From: Chlorophyllum brunneum
Taxonomy: Eukaryota > Basidiomycota > Agaricomycetes > Agaricales > Agaricaceae
Assembly (NCBI GenBank): GCA_963576785.1
Contig: OY756149.1
Span: 1,922,001 to 1,986,000, forward strand
DNA length: 64,000 bases
Direction of reading: 5' to 3'
In this document: in pieces, positions 28,415 to 39,194 of the stretch
Layout: each line of letters opens with the position of its first letter
How positions within the stretch are numbered: the first letter of the stretch is position 1
The notes under the pieces: generated by a model
The model's database searches: none
Told to the model about the DNA's origin: nothing
Seen by the model: the letters and a program-made list of their open reading frames with translations, nothing else
Translations under genes and position numbers: made by a program

Positions 28415-28670
28415 GATAAAGGTAGGTTCGAGTAAAAATGGTTCATTTTTGAGCTCCTGAGCAGTGGCGCATCATTGTGATCCGTACTTGCTAAATCCGA
28501 CTACGTAGCTCAGGAACTGGTTATATTGGAACCAATACCTATGGGGTTTGTGCTAGGAGGGGTATGGCTCATGGGTTATCAAGGTTTTATGGGTTATGGT
28601 ATGCATTTCCCTGCAAACCAACTTGGTGGAACGAAAATGCTATGGGGTATAAGGGAGTATGGGCTACCTA

Positions 28671-28697
28671 GGCTATGGGTTAAGAGAGAGTCGACTG
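28671..28697 (-). repeat. Right terminal inverted repeat of the DNA transposon
   Basis: Reverse complement of the left repeat except at two positions, followed by TA (28698-28699). Confidence 0.85.
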
Positions 28698-29770
28698 TAG
28701 TCTACCCACTCCAAGTTAAATATAGACCCAAACTCCAAGGGGAGATCGTCAGGGGTAAATTGCATCAGTCCCACGGTTGCAAGTGGAACGGCATCGTGCA
28801 ATCGTTCTTGCTGCATAACATATGTGAACTTAACCATACATGGCGTTCTTGACTCTGTACGACCACCGCGCCTTTGTGAAAATCCAGGAACCAGATTCAG
28901 CTTGATGGCAAGTACAAAATCGGAACCAATGATACGGGAGGATTTTGAAGACTCGAGTCAGATGATTCCGAAGTGTGTGCTCTCCTTAGGATCCTTACTT
29001 GCACAAACCACTCTTTTTTCGGCCGTTCATGGTCATACTCAACCGCCATTTACTTGGTTGGTTTTGGCTTGGAATTTGCCGGAGCCGATCGGAATTTTCC
29101 GTCGAGTCTGGAGTTGCAGAGCCACTTTCAACATTGACTCCACGTGACGAAGCCCGTCTTCCCTCTCCGGAATCCGACTTTGCGGAAGACCATCTCTCGT
29201 GGTCGAGGTTTCTTACGCACCCACTCCAATATCATCTGACCCGGGGCTCATAGGTCAACGAACATGGAACGTGAGCCTGTGTATGCTCTCTCTCTGCATA
29301 TTCCCTCTGCCAAGAAAATACAACAGATTCTGATGCTCTAACGTGCCTTATTAAATGAACCAAGAATGAATCCATAGATTCAATAGAAGACAGAGTGTTC
29401 TCATACCGATATTACATCCTGGACCCTTGGGAGCGTCGCGGTGACACCGTCTCGAGGGCTGCGTCCTAGTTGAAGAATGAAAATATTATGAAGACCTTAA
29501 GTCGAGATTGTTCTTTCCCTGATCGAAAAGGACCCGGATGGAAGGAAGGGAGATAAACCTCTATTTCTACATGCTCCTCGAACTCAAACTCCGTAGTACG
29601 CCTCAAATTTTAACCGTGCGTCCATATGGACGGCTTTTTTCAAGGCTTATTTGGCTCACGTTCGTAGGAACATCTCTAGAAAATCCTCGGCGTATACCAT
29701 TTCGCCCAGGGATATAAACCGATCCAACCCGGTCTTTGTTCCCTAGCATCTAGCTCTTTCCACCCAAGCA
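28698..29770. other. Spacer between DNA transposon and AAO3
   Basis: No gene supported. About 28995-29145 resembles the AAO2 3' flank (19520-19665), sharing cacaaaccactctt, ggttg(t/g), ttggctt/gtggctt, cggagcc and cctctttcaac/ccactttcaac in order. The AAO3 TATA box (TATAAA, 29713-29718) lies 58 bp before its ATG. Confidence 0.5.
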
Positions 29771-32045
29771 ATGCTCCTTCCCCTCATAACCGTATTAGGG
29801 CTGTCCTCTCTGGGATTCTGTGCGGTATACTCCACAATTGAAGATATACCCGACCTCAGCTGGGATTTTATCATCGTCGGAGGTTGGTCCATAGCAATGC
29901 CCCTTGGAAGCGATTTTCTGATGATATAAATTGAGTTCAGGCGGTACAGCTGGTTGCGTTCTTGCAAATAGGCTTACAGAAGTTCCGGATTTCAATGTAC
30001 TCGTCATAGAAGCAGGACCTACGTATGCTGCGTTATTTGGGTCTTTTATATACATGCTAAGCCCTCAATGCGTCCGGTAGGAACGAGGGTGTAATGGATT
30101 CCATTGTTCCCGGTCTTGAAGCTGGGACTGCCCGATCTCGGGTTGATTGGAACTTCACTACGGTTCCACAGAAGGGCCTTAACGGACGATCTTTTTTTTA
30201 CCAGCGCGGACATATGCTCGGAGGAAGTAGTTCCGTCAGTGCGTGTGATGATCACAGCCAGTTGAGATATTCATCATGAACTCACGTTCCCATGCCCCGT
30301 TCCCGGTAGACGCAATGTTCTACACCAGGGGCTCCTCTTCTGATTTTGACCGTTTCGCGAGTGTCACCGGGGATGCTGGATGGAGCTGGGACAAGCTTCA
30401 ACCTTACATCAAAAAGGCGAGCTTTCTTTTCCCCAGTTTCTAGTCATGAACCTAATTCCTAAAGTCTAGAGTGAGAAATTCGAAAACCCTGTTGACAATC
30501 ACGATATTCAAAAACAATTCAACCCTGATGTCCATGGCTTCGATGGAAAGGTAGCCGTGACTCTCCCCGGCTTAGTCCATCCCCCCGTCGATTCTGCAAC
30601 ACTACAGGCAGCTAGCCAGCTGGGAAAAGACTTTCAATTCAACTTAGACATGAACTCGGGTACACCGTTAGGAATAGGTACGCCCCACGACATCTGGTGC
30701 GTTCTGCATACTGATTTGAATAACAAGGCTGGCTACAGTCCACGATCGGACACGACGGAACACGTAGCAGTTCAGCGACATCGTATCTCGATACACAAAC
30801 CCGGTCCCGCAAGAATTTACACATCGTGACAGATACGCGAGTTACTCGTGTACTCGAAACAGCAAAGGCTACAACACAAGGGTCGACAGTCCGCACCGTC
30901 GAAATCCGTTCTCCGGGCTCACAAGACAGTATTCGTTTGACGGCCTCAAAGGAAGTTATACTGTCGGCTGGGTCGATCGGCACCCCCCACATCCTTTTAC
31001 ACTCTGGAATTGGTGACCAAAACGACCTGAAGGCACTAGGTATACCGACGGTGTTACATAACCCGAGTGTTGGAAGAAACATTACGGATCACCCATTCTT
31101 TGGAACGAGTTTCGGCTTGGTTCCAAACTCCATTGATCTAGGTCCTTGGGCAAAGTAAATCGTAGCTGCTCTGAACTGCCACACCCGTACTTATTCTCGT
31201 TGCTTTAGCTTGAGCTTCGACCCCACTTTGCAGGCCGAAGCGTTGAAACTTTGGGAGACCAACAGGACAGGGCCTCTTGTTGCCTTGATTTCCAGCGACC
31301 ATGTTGCCTGGACTCGCTTATCGAATAATTCTCCTGTCTTGAAGGAATTCCCCGATTCTTCCTCCGGTCCGAACTCGCCCCACATGGAGTTTGTCTTAGG
31401 CGTAAGTGTGATCCCGTTTCCGGTCACTGTCGTGTCATTACTTCAGGTATACAGGGCGCTGGTGGAGTGTATAGTATTGGAGTTAATATTGTCAGCCCTG
31501 CGTCGCGTGGGTTCGTTTCCCTTTACGCCTGCTTTGAGAGCTGATAGGGCAATTCGCAAGGTGGTTCGCTGAAGATTCAGTCCAACGACCCTTTCGACGA
31601 TCCGCTAATCGACCTGGGCATTTTCAACTCAGACTTTGACCTCTTTGCAGCTCGCGAAGCAGTCAAAACCAGTATGCGCTTCGCTGGGGCGCCATTTTGG
31701 AAGAACATCATTACTGAAATTCGACCTCCATTCTCCAGCAAGATGACTGATGGTGAAATTGAGGCTGTCCTCAGAAACATCACTGCTTCAGCACTGCACT
31801 CTGTATCAACCGCTGCCATGTCCCCCAAAAATGCCAACTGGGGCGTAGTCGACCCTGATCTTTTGGTTAAAGGTGTTTCTGGGTTGCGCATTGTTGATGC
31901 GTCTGTTATGGTGAGGAATTTTTACTGAGAATCATTTCTGGTGCTAACGAAATCCAAGCCGTTCGTACCTGCGGCACATACTCAAACTCCGGTGTATATC
32001 ATAGCAGAGCGCACTGCGGATATGATCAAAGCAGCGTGGAACTAG
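29771..32045 (+). CDS. Aryl-alcohol-oxidase-like GMC oxidoreductase, AAO3
   Basis: Secreted GMC enzyme, signal peptide MLLPLITVLGLSSLGFC. Motifs: [35 protein letters not shown] joined to [34 protein letters not shown] (across an intron), [29 protein letters not shown] and VDASVM joined to PFVPAAHTQTPVYIIAERTAD, ending MIKAAWN. Both active-site His residues are kept, but the block right after the first one is SVST instead of PVGT, and NGM is NAM, so activity or specificity may differ from AAO2 and AAO4. No frameshift was seen, though the exon borders at about 31405-31575 are my best fit. Same strand as AAO1, AAO2 and AAO4. Confidence 0.85.
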
Positions 32046-32640
32046 GAAATGTTTGGTTGCCTGTAATAACTGAGTATGTATTTGAGAATGTGTATTATGA
32101 GTACCCCGTTACCCCCTCATAGGCAGCACATTCACGGAAGTCGCCTTCTTGACAACTATTCTAGCGACTCGCACAATTTTCTATCCCTTCAAGTCCCTTA
32201 ATCCTTCTGCTTCTCCTTTATTCGACTGGGGTGGTATCGTTTTAGTTGAGTGAAAGTCAGCGAAAACACCCTCATGGTTGGTCGTTTTCGCCCGGAGGCC
32301 TTGAGCACACAACCATTGAATGTTGAGCAACAACCGTTCGAAATTTCACTCCAAAAAGTAGACAAGGATTGTCGGACCGAATGGTATAAAAACAAATCCC
32401 CGAGGACGACACTTGACCCATTTGTTCGGCACGCGACATAATAAGCTGGGAACACAATCAGGAAAATCCGGATTCTCTATGATTATCCTCCGATCGAAGG
32501 TATCACGGACCACTTAATACGGTCCCTCTGCATGATGAGCGTACCAAACGTGAATATACATCGCTTTTCGTCACTCACTTATTGTTTTTCCCCGAGACCG
32601 GGTTATTGGAATTTGACGTGTCGGGCACGTTTTTGAAGTG
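32046..32640. other. AAO3 3' flank
   Basis: No gene or repeat identified. It runs to the target-site duplication of the non-LTR retrotransposon. Confidence 0.45.
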
Positions 32641-32650
32641 CCCCGATCTT

Positions 32651-32653
<3 letters not shown>
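32641..32653. repeat. Target-site duplication, 3' side of the LINE
   Basis: CCCCGATCTTCTT, repeated at 39330-39342. The last two T bases overlap the T run of the tail. Confidence 0.88.
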
Positions 32654-32685
<32 letters not shown>

Positions 32686-33078
32686 TCAATTTATATAGCG
32701 GTGCTCGATCGCAGTCCGCGCGTACATGCATACAAATGCATACTCGTACAAAGTGTTCAGAGAGGGGAAAAGTAAACTAACCCCGCGAGACTCGACGCCA
32801 TCTAGCGCGTACACTAGAGTGATGTTTGGTACCAACGCTGGTTCGAGAGAAAGTGAGAGAACGAAGAGAGACAGAGAAGAGAACTATCTACTCGCAATCA
32901 CAAGGGGGAACAGCGAACGGTACTAGCGTGTGGGGAGGCTCTCGGCCCCGCACCACGGGAATGATGAAGGTGGAAAGAATACTAGATAAAAAGTATGTTA
33001 GCGAGGGAGGGGAGACAAAGAAATGGGGTGAAGTCCATAACCGCGAGAGCGAAAAGAAGCAGGAGAGAGAGAAAGGAA

Positions 33079-36000
33079 TCAAACCGGAGCCGACCCAAAC
33101 CTCTGACGGACTTGATGACGACGTGGCGGAGGGATTGAACCGGCACGGATACGAGGGCGCTCAACCTCGGGGGGGAAGGCGAACGCAGAGGGGTTGCGGC
33201 GCAAGAAGTTGGTGAACATCTTGACAGTATCGACGCCGAGGTGGTGGTCGAAACTCTGACACCGATATAGGATGTGCGACCTGGTCTGAACCATCTGGTT
33301 GTCGCAGTGGTGGCATGCCAAGTCCTCATTGGGGAAGAACCGTAGGCGGTACTCCCCAATCGGGGCATGGCAGAGTATGGCGCGACAAGCCCTCGCGAAG
33401 AGCTGTGGCTGGTGTCCGCATTCTCGTATCCAGGGACCGGACTTGATATGCGACGGTAGGGCGGGGGCTCCATTCGCTCGGACCGGAAGGTGGAGGAAGG
33501 AATTACCGCTGTAGGACTTGAACCCGAACATGGCCTGCCATGTGTGAATGGCTCGCTCGGCGGACTTTTTCCGGAGGTAGTCGATCGAGTTGGGGACCCG
33601 GTGACCACGACCTCGGTTGGGCCAGGCGACTGTTTGGATCCAGTCGTGAGTGGCCTTTTGTAACCCGTACTTGCATCTGGACGGAGTGTGATAAAACGAG
33701 AGGCGGCGCTGGTCAGATCCATTGAACCAGGCCAGGAGTGCCTTTGAGGTGAGGATGGACTGCCGCTGGCAAGAGTGTGGCGAGCAGTCGAGCAGTAGCT
33801 GGGAGGCTATGAGGGAGTCGGTGAACACATGGATGTGCTCAACCTGGTCGAAGTCGGCGGAAGCGAGGACCTTGGTGATAGCCAGGTACTGCGCGACCAA
33901 CTCTGTGTCGGTGGAAGTGGTGCCTCCGAGTCTTTTCATGACAGACGTTCCTCCGTCCAGATGTCGAATGGTGGCCGCCGCCGTGTACTGGCTGGCGAGC
34001 GGGTTGGGGTTGGGGTGGACCGATCCGTCCGTGCCAATGGTGATGGACTTGGGGTCCGTCGCCGCGTTCGTCGTCACGTCATCCCAGAGGGTCTTCGAGA
34101 GGTGGGGTTCATCTCGGTTGAAACCTATGAATGATACATTAGTGGGAAACTGGTCAAGTAACCTACGTCCGGGCCAGAGAGTCTTTGAAACAGAGTTAAA
34201 GGATTCTATGTAACGAGTCTCAGGGGTGGGGCGGGAAGCGTCCATCACTGCTCCAAGCGTTTTCTTCTTCTGAATCTCAGTGAAATTCTTGATATGAAGT
34301 CGGTGGGGGGAAGAGTGGTATTCCTTGACCAGTCTTGCCAGGGCATGTTCGTCGTCCAAAGTGTGTAGCCTCGACGTTTGTCGTTCGGCGAGCTTTCGGA
34401 GGTGGAGTTTGATAGGCATGAGCCCCGCAAGGGACTCAGCGCCGCCAGAGGGGGACGTCCGGAAGGCACCGGTAATCCAGAGAGCAGCGCAACGCTGCAT
34501 TTTGTTGAGAATGTCGCAGGTCCCCTTCGTCCGGGACCTGTCATGGAACCAGAGCCGGTACCCATAGGTTGCAACGGGTACGACGCACGATCGATAAAGG
34601 AGCCTCTTGTTGCTCGGGGATAGCCCCCTAGCCGAGTTCCCCAGCATTTTCAAAGCCTTGACCGTCGAGATGGCCTTGGCGGAGTAGTACCGTACATGCT
34701 CCTTGAACGTGAGCGTCCGGTCGAAGTAGAAGCCGAGGTATCGCCAGTGCGCCTTCGGTTTGAGTGGGGTGTGACCCGTGAATGGGGGGGAACCAAGGTC
34801 GATTGTGGGGTTTGTGTCCTGCCTAGCGCGGGTGAAGTGGAAGACTTCGGACTTGCTGTGTTCGATGGCGAGACCAAACTGGCCCATGAGCTGCTCCATT
34901 TCGCGGTACATGTGTTGGAGTATCTCAACGTTGCGTTCGAGGGAGGGGGACTGGGCGACAAGTGTGCCGTCATCGACGAATGAGAGGACGTCGAAATCCC
35001 AGTGGTGGCGGTGTTCTTCCATTCGCGCCTCGAAGACATGAAGGAGGGGTGCCAAGTAGAGTGCGGAGAGGATGGGGCTAAGAGCAGAGCCCTGCCCCAC
35101 TCCCACCGCAGCGTCGAATTCCGGGGAAGTCTCGTTGTTCCATCGGTATGAGGTGCGTCTCCCTTCGAGGTAGTCCCCGAAGAAGGCGGCGATTTGGCGA
35201 GGGAACCCCTGTCGTTCGAGTATATTGACGAGGAGTGCGTGGTTAAGGGAGGGGAAGAACTGGGCGACGTCGAATGCAAGCACCGACGTTTTCTTCTTCT
35301 TCGTCCAAGCTCCCCGGATAATGTGGGTGAGAAAGAGACCCGCGTCCTCAGTGGACCGCTGGCGTATCGCTCCCAGTTGGTGGGGGTGAAGAACCTTGAA
35401 CTTCACCGCCTCGAATTGCAGCCGCTTGGCCAGCATCTTCTCTACGAACTTGCCGAGGGTGTTGAGCAGGACGATCGGGCGGAACGCCTTGGGAGTGGAG
35501 TAGTCGGTTTTGTTCGGTTTGGGGATGACGACCGACGTTGACTTTTTGAAGTGTGCGGGCCAGTGACTGAGGGCCAGGCACGCATTACCGATCCGGAGGA
35601 AGAGCGCAGCGCACGCGTCCGTAGCAGCGATCTGTTTGAGGTGGGACCAGGAAATGTGGTCGGGGCCGGGGGCAGAAGAGTTCGAGGTATCCTTGAGCGC
35701 CTCCATCATCTCTAAGAGAGAGAAGTCGACCCAAGTCCTACTCTCCTCCCCCGTTGGAGGGGGAAGTTCCTGTAAAACCGCCGCATCGACCGGTCGATCG
35801 TGTGCTGCGTTATAGTGTTCGTTGAGGGCTCTCCACAGGCTGTCTGTGGTGAGACACGGTCGCCCATTGTAACGGATGGCTTCCGTGGCCGGGAGGGCCC
35901 GATCCTTGACCCATGGCATTAAGTCCCATGGCCGTTTGTTGTCGACTGAGATCTCTTGTATCTTCCTGTCGAAGTATTCCCTCTTCACCCTCCTTGTGGT

Positions 36001-37128
36001 TTTACGGAAGGCGGCCCACTTGCGCCTGCTCTTCCGGTCCGCTCGGTGTGTTGCCAGCGCCGTGGCGCACTCTTCGTTCCACCAGGTCTTGGATCTGGTG
36101 GTGATCTTGGTCTTCTTCGCGTGGCGGTCCCAGGATCTGTGAAACAAGCCTCCGAGTTCTTCGACGGAATTCTCCAACTCGTCCGCGTCGGTCATCGGCC
36201 AATCTCGGTTAATGACTCCTTGCGTGACATCCGCGAGGAATCTGGTTTCGTTGTCCGATCCCTTAGGCATCGTCAATCTTTCTATGACGACGTCCGTACG
36301 CGGGATCGGGATGTCGATACGCAGGGGGGCGTGGTCTGAATTGTACCGGTCACCCGCCTGGATGGTGTGGGGGGGGATGTGGGGTAACATCGCCGAGACA
36401 AAGATGAGGTCGATGACCGTATCCGGGAGATTGGGGTCCGCGGCGTATCGCGTTGGAATGGCCACGGTCGGAGTCGTCCTGACCAGATTGAGGGCTTCAG
36501 CGATCATGAGCAACCGGTCCGCACTCGGCGGGTGTTGCGCCGTCGAAGGGTCCCATAGCTCAGATCTGATATTAATATCGCCTCCCACCAGAACGAAAGA
36601 AGGTAGGTCAAAAAGGCGCTCCTCGAGGAAGTGGAGTGCGGTGTTGCGACTGTCGTTGTAGACGTTGAGCAGAAGCATTTCTTCTCCTCCCGCGTATAAA
36701 GATACACACAGGAGGTCTCGATGGTCGATAATGTCTCGCCGGACAGATGGTCGTAGTTTGGCGAGTCTCTTGTGGGCGAAGGCCAAGACTCGAGGTATGG
36801 TGCGGTGGTTGAGGTCAACCGTACGTCCAGGGAAACGCCGGCGTCCAACTTGGAGGACTTCTTCGGCAGGGGGGGGATAGGAGAGGAGTGTCCAGTCAGG
36901 GTGGACCGGGCCTCCTACGATTGGGACTCCGTCGTTGGAGACGGGGGAAGGGATGTTGCGGAGGTATCTCCACGGGGGTTCTTGTATGAGGAGGAGGTCG
37001 ACGTCACCTCTGCGCGCGAGGACTGTCTCCATCACTCCGTACGATCTTCCAACGTTGTGCGAGCAGACCTTCAACTCCCTCAGTAGCGAGCGAGGAGGTC
37101 CGTCGTTTGCGCCGGGTGTGTAACTCAT
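33079..37128 (-). CDS. LINE ORF2: endonuclease, reverse transcriptase, RNase H (1,349 aa)
   Basis: Target-primed retrotransposition enzyme. The N-terminal exonuclease-endonuclease-phosphatase domain (about 10-270) has VCSHNVGRSYG, LLLIQEPPW, GGDINIRS and NSDHAPL. The RT domain (about 500-790) has RPIVLLNTLGKFVEKML, QLGAIRQRSTEDA, FDVAQFFPSLNH, GVGQGSALSPILSALYL and SFVDDGTLVA (the VDD catalytic pair). RNase H (about 1040-1180) has TIGTDGSVHPN, TDTELVAQYLA, FTDSLIA and THDW, giving the D-E-D-D set. A C-terminal CxxC...H...C finger (CHHCDNQMVQTRSHILYRC) follows. No stop or frameshift. The start codon overlaps the ORF1 stop as ATGA, suggesting coupled re-initiation. Confidence 0.93.
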   Translation of the reverse strand: MSYTPGANDGPPRSLLRELKVCSHNVGRSYGVMETVLARRGDVDLLLIQEPPWRYLRNIPSPVSNDGVPIVGGPVHPDWTLLSYPPPAEEVLQVGRRRFPGRTVDLNHRTIPRVLAFAHKRLAKLRPSVRRDIIDHRDLLCVSLYAGGEEMLLLNVYNDSRNTALHFLEERLFDLPSFVLVGGDINIRSELWDPSTAQHPPSADRLLMIAEALNLVRTTPTVAIPTRYAADPNLPDTVIDLIFVSAMLPHIPPHTIQAGDRYNSDHAPLRIDIPIPRTDVVIERLTMPKGSDNETRFLADVTQGVINRDWPMTDADELENSVEELGGLFHRSWDRHAKKTKITTRSKTWWNEECATALATHRADRKSRRKWAAFRKTTRRVKREYFDRKIQEISVDNKRPWDLMPWVKDRALPATEAIRYNGRPCLTTDSLWRALNEHYNAAHDRPVDAAVLQELPPPTGEESRTWVDFSLLEMMEALKDTSNSSAPGPDHISWSHLKQIAATDACAALFLRIGNACLALSHWPAHFKKSTSVVIPKPNKTDYSTPKAFRPIVLLNTLGKFVEKMLAKRLQFEAVKFKVLHPHQLGAIRQRSTEDAGLFLTHIIRGAWTKKKKTSVLAFDVAQFFPSLNHALLVNILERQGFPRQIAAFFGDYLEGRRTSYRWNNETSPEFDAAVGVGQGSALSPILSALYLAPLLHVFEARMEEHRHHWDFDVLSFVDDGTLVAQSPSLERNVEILQHMYREMEQLMGQFGLAIEHSKSEVFHFTRARQDTNPTIDLGSPPFTGHTPLKPKAHWRYLGFYFDRTLTFKEHVRYYSAKAISTVKALKMLGNSARGLSPSNKRLLYRSCVVPVATYGYRLWFHDRSRTKGTCDILNKMQRCAALWITGAFRTSPSGGAESLAGLMPIKLHLRKLAERQTSRLHTLDDEHALARLVKEYHSSPHRLHIKNFTEIQKKKTLGAVMDASRPTPETRYIESFNSVSKTLWPGRRLLDQFPTNVSFIGFNRDEPHLSKTLWDDVTTNAATDPKSITIGTDGSVHPNPNPLASQYTAAATIRHLDGGTSVMKRLGGTTSTDTELVAQYLAITKVLASADFDQVEHIHVFTDSLIASQLLLDCSPHSCQRQSILTSKALLAWFNGSDQRRLSFYHTPSRCKYGLQKATHDWIQTVAWPNRGRGHRVPNSIDYLRKKSAERAIHTWQAMFGFKSYSGNSFLHLPVRANGAPALPSHIKSGPWIRECGHQPQLFARACRAILCHAPIGEYRLRFFPNEDLACHHCDNQMVQTRSHILYRCQSFDHHLGVDTVKMFTNFLRRNPSAFAFPPEVERPRIRAGSIPPPRRHQVRQRFGSAPV

Positions 37129-39194
37129 TTGGGGGGGTTGGTCTGGCTTCGACCAGCCGGGGAAGAGGAGGGAGGGGCGAGCGGGACTCCCTTGTTGGCC
37201 CTAAGCTCAAGGGCTTTGTTGGCGTGCCAGTCGTGGTCGAATCGCTTCTTCCAGAACAGGCACTTGCGGTCAGTGGCGAGGTGTTCCTTGCCACAGTTGG
37301 GGCACGATGCCTTGTGAGGGCACGGTTCACCGGCGGGGGTAGCCGCAATAGGCGGGTCGGCCTTGTCGTTGCCCTTGCAACAGTTGGCGAAGGAGCGGTG
37401 ATTGGCGACGGAGTGGGGGCTCTTACAGTGCGCACACACAAAGAGTCTTGCCCGACATCGAACGAGAGGGTGGCCCCACCTGCAGCACTTGCCGCAGAAC
37501 GGGACGCCCGGGTTGGCGTTGGCCTTCCTGATGCGGTAAAGGCCACCGTAGATGTTGAGGAACTTGTCCTCGATTTTGTTGACGTTGGACCCCGCCTTGG
37601 AATCCCATATCTCGAACCACACCGTGCAGGTGTCCGAGTGTTTGGAGTTGCGTCGCACCCTCGGGGGGGACACGAGAAGGATGTCATCCGAGTGGATCGA
37701 CCCACGGATGCTAGTGGTGACGTCTTCGGCCGTCAGGATTTGGCCGCGAGGGGTGACGTAGGATACGTCCGTGATCTTCACGAACGACTTGGATTTCGGG
37801 AGGGAGGCTTCACCAGTGGTGGTTCCCTCGAACTTGTCTTTGAGCCAGGCCCTGACGGCGTCAAGCTCAGCCGGGGTCAAGACCTCCGAGGTGTGGACCA
37901 TGAGGCCCAGCTTACCCTGCGAGGCGGCGATGACCCGGGTTTTCGATTTACCCGCGATGAGGCAGGTGTTAAGAGAGTCGATGATGGTGCCGAAGTTGGG
38001 GGAAATCGGACCAGTCAGGAGGGGAATGATCACCTGCTTGCGCAAAGGACCATTAAGTGTCGAGCGGAGAGTGGCCGCCTTTCTGGTCGGCCTCTTGTCC
38101 GCGGGGGAGGAGGGGGCGAAGGCGGCGTCGTACATAGCCACCACCTTATCGTGTGCTAATTCCGGGAACTTGCTGGCGAGCTCCAGGAGTTTGAGGGGGT
38201 CCCGCCCGATGGTGGCAGGAGGGGGGGCTTTTGGGGCTTTTGCCCCGGCCGCGGCCGCAGCATAGGAGGACTTGGCCCGGTGGGTCGGGGCCTCGGGGGC
38301 AGGGGCAGGTTTGGGGGCTGGCGCGACCTTGGGCAGGCCAGCAGAGGGGGTGGGGGCCGGGGCTTTCGGGGGCTCGGGCCGGGCGGCCTTGGCCCGTCGT
38401 GTCCTCGGCTTCTTCCTCGAGACAGTCCGGAACTCTGCCTCGGTAATCATCTGGACGTCCTCATCAGGGACGTCATTGGTCTTGGCATCTTCGGCGATGC
38501 CCGGTGTGATAATCTGCTCGACAACGTCCATGCGGACGTCGGCAGGTTTGCGTGCGGCGGGGGCCCGGCGCAAGGGGGAAAGGTCGGGCTGGGGGGTCTC
38601 CTCAGCGCGGACGACAATCTTGCCGAAGTTGACACCAAGCCAACCGTGGAGGTCGTTCTTCTCCTCGTCGACGGCCACCTTAAGCCATCCCGCTTTCATC
38701 AAGGTGCCCGTTAATTCGACAAAGGCACGCCCGAAAGCGAGCCCATCGTCACCGCTCATGTTGAACGTACTGCAGGCCTTGACCCACTCAGAGATCTTGC
38801 TGACCTCCTGAACAGCCGCGTCGTAGAATTCCTCGGGGTTCTCCCGATCTTCATCCTCGATCATCGCTTTTGGGGCCAGCTCCTCCTCCACCTGCTCAGC
38901 CCAGTCCTTGTCCTTTCCAGTCTCGCCGGAGTAGTAGTGATCGCCCTCCTTTCTCGGGCGTTTGGAAGACCTGTGCGGGGTTTTGGCCGTGGTGCCTACG
39001 GTGGGAACCGCGGGGGGGGGTGGAGTGGTCGGGGCGGCCACAGGGGGGGGGGGCGGTCGTGCCACCCAAGGGGCTGGGACCGGTAGCAGTGGTTGTCCTG
39101 GTGCGCAGGGTACCAGGGGGGGGTGGAGCCGTGGAGGGCGCGAAGAGAGAGGAGGCGGGGGCACGTGGCGAGTACCCGAAGACATCTTCCTCAC
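37125..39194 (-). CDS. LINE ORF1: gag-like nucleic-acid-binding protein (689 aa as open)
   Basis: RNA-binding chaperone of the element. The N-terminus is low-complexity Pro/Ala/Thr; the middle has acidic and Lys/Ala/Pro-rich segments (KAPAPTPSAGLPKVAPAPK). A conserved core runs LLTGPISPNFGTIIDSLNTC to DILLVSPPRVRR. Cys/His clusters follow: CGKCCRWGHPLVRC, CAHCKSPHSVANH and CPNCGKEHLATDRKC. The open frame starts at 39194, but a better-looking N-terminus (MPALRSDLSRRDPASDSEED) begins at 39243 in another frame and would join after loss of one base in an 11-C tract at about 39043-39053. Either the true start is downstream or this copy has a homopolymer slip. Confidence 0.82.
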   Translation of the reverse strand: MRKMSSGTRHVPPPPLSSRPPRLHPPLVPCAPGQPLLPVPAPWVARPPPPPVAAPTTPPPPAVPTVGTTAKTPHRSSKRPRKEGDHYYSGETGKDKDWAEQVEEELAPKAMIEDEDRENPEEFYDAAVQEVSKISEWVKACSTFNMSGDDGLAFGRAFVELTGTLMKAGWLKVAVDEEKNDLHGWLGVNFGKIVVRAEETPQPDLSPLRRAPAARKPADVRMDVVEQIITPGIAEDAKTNDVPDEDVQMITEAEFRTVSRKKPRTRRAKAARPEPPKAPAPTPSAGLPKVAPAPKPAPAPEAPTHRAKSSYAAAAAGAKAPKAPPPATIGRDPLKLLELASKFPELAHDKVVAMYDAAFAPSSPADKRPTRKAATLRSTLNGPLRKQVIIPLLTGPISPNFGTIIDSLNTCLIAGKSKTRVIAASQGKLGLMVHTSEVLTPAELDAVRAWLKDKFEGTTTGEASLPKSKSFVKITDVSYVTPRGQILTAEDVTTSIRGSIHSDDILLVSPPRVRRNSKHSDTCTVWFEIWDSKAGSNVNKIEDKFLNIYGGLYRIRKANANPGVPFCGKCCRWGHPLVRCRARLFVCAHCKSPHSVANHRSFANCCKGNDKADPPIAATPAGEPCPHKASCPNCGKEHLATDRKCLFWKKRFDHDWHANKALELRANKGVPLAPPSSSPAGRSQTNPPK

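Larger units (their letters stand above)
21165..28697 (-). mobile_element. pogo/Tigger-like DNA transposon, interrupted by a Copia element
   Basis: Bounded by 27-bp terminal inverted repeats that differ at two positions (left 21165-21191, starting cagtcgactccctcctaacc; right 28671-28697) and flanked by TA on both sides (21163-21164, 28698-28699), as expected for Tc1/mariner/pogo elements. Subterminal copies of (g)ggagtatggg occur at both ends. A minus-strand transposase with a CENP-B/Tc5-type HTH region and DDE motifs lies inside, split by the Copia insertion at 21728-26614. Without the Copia element it would be about 2.6 kb. The transposase has stops, so it is not autonomous now. Confidence 0.85.

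Noticed and set aside
28526..28852. Plus-strand frame rich in Gly/Tyr at the transposon end
   Set aside because: Spans the subterminal repeats and right TIR of the DNA transposon, so it is not a gene.
37107..38159. Plus-strand 350-codon frame
   Set aside because: Antisense to LINE ORF1 in GC-rich DNA where long spurious frames are expected.
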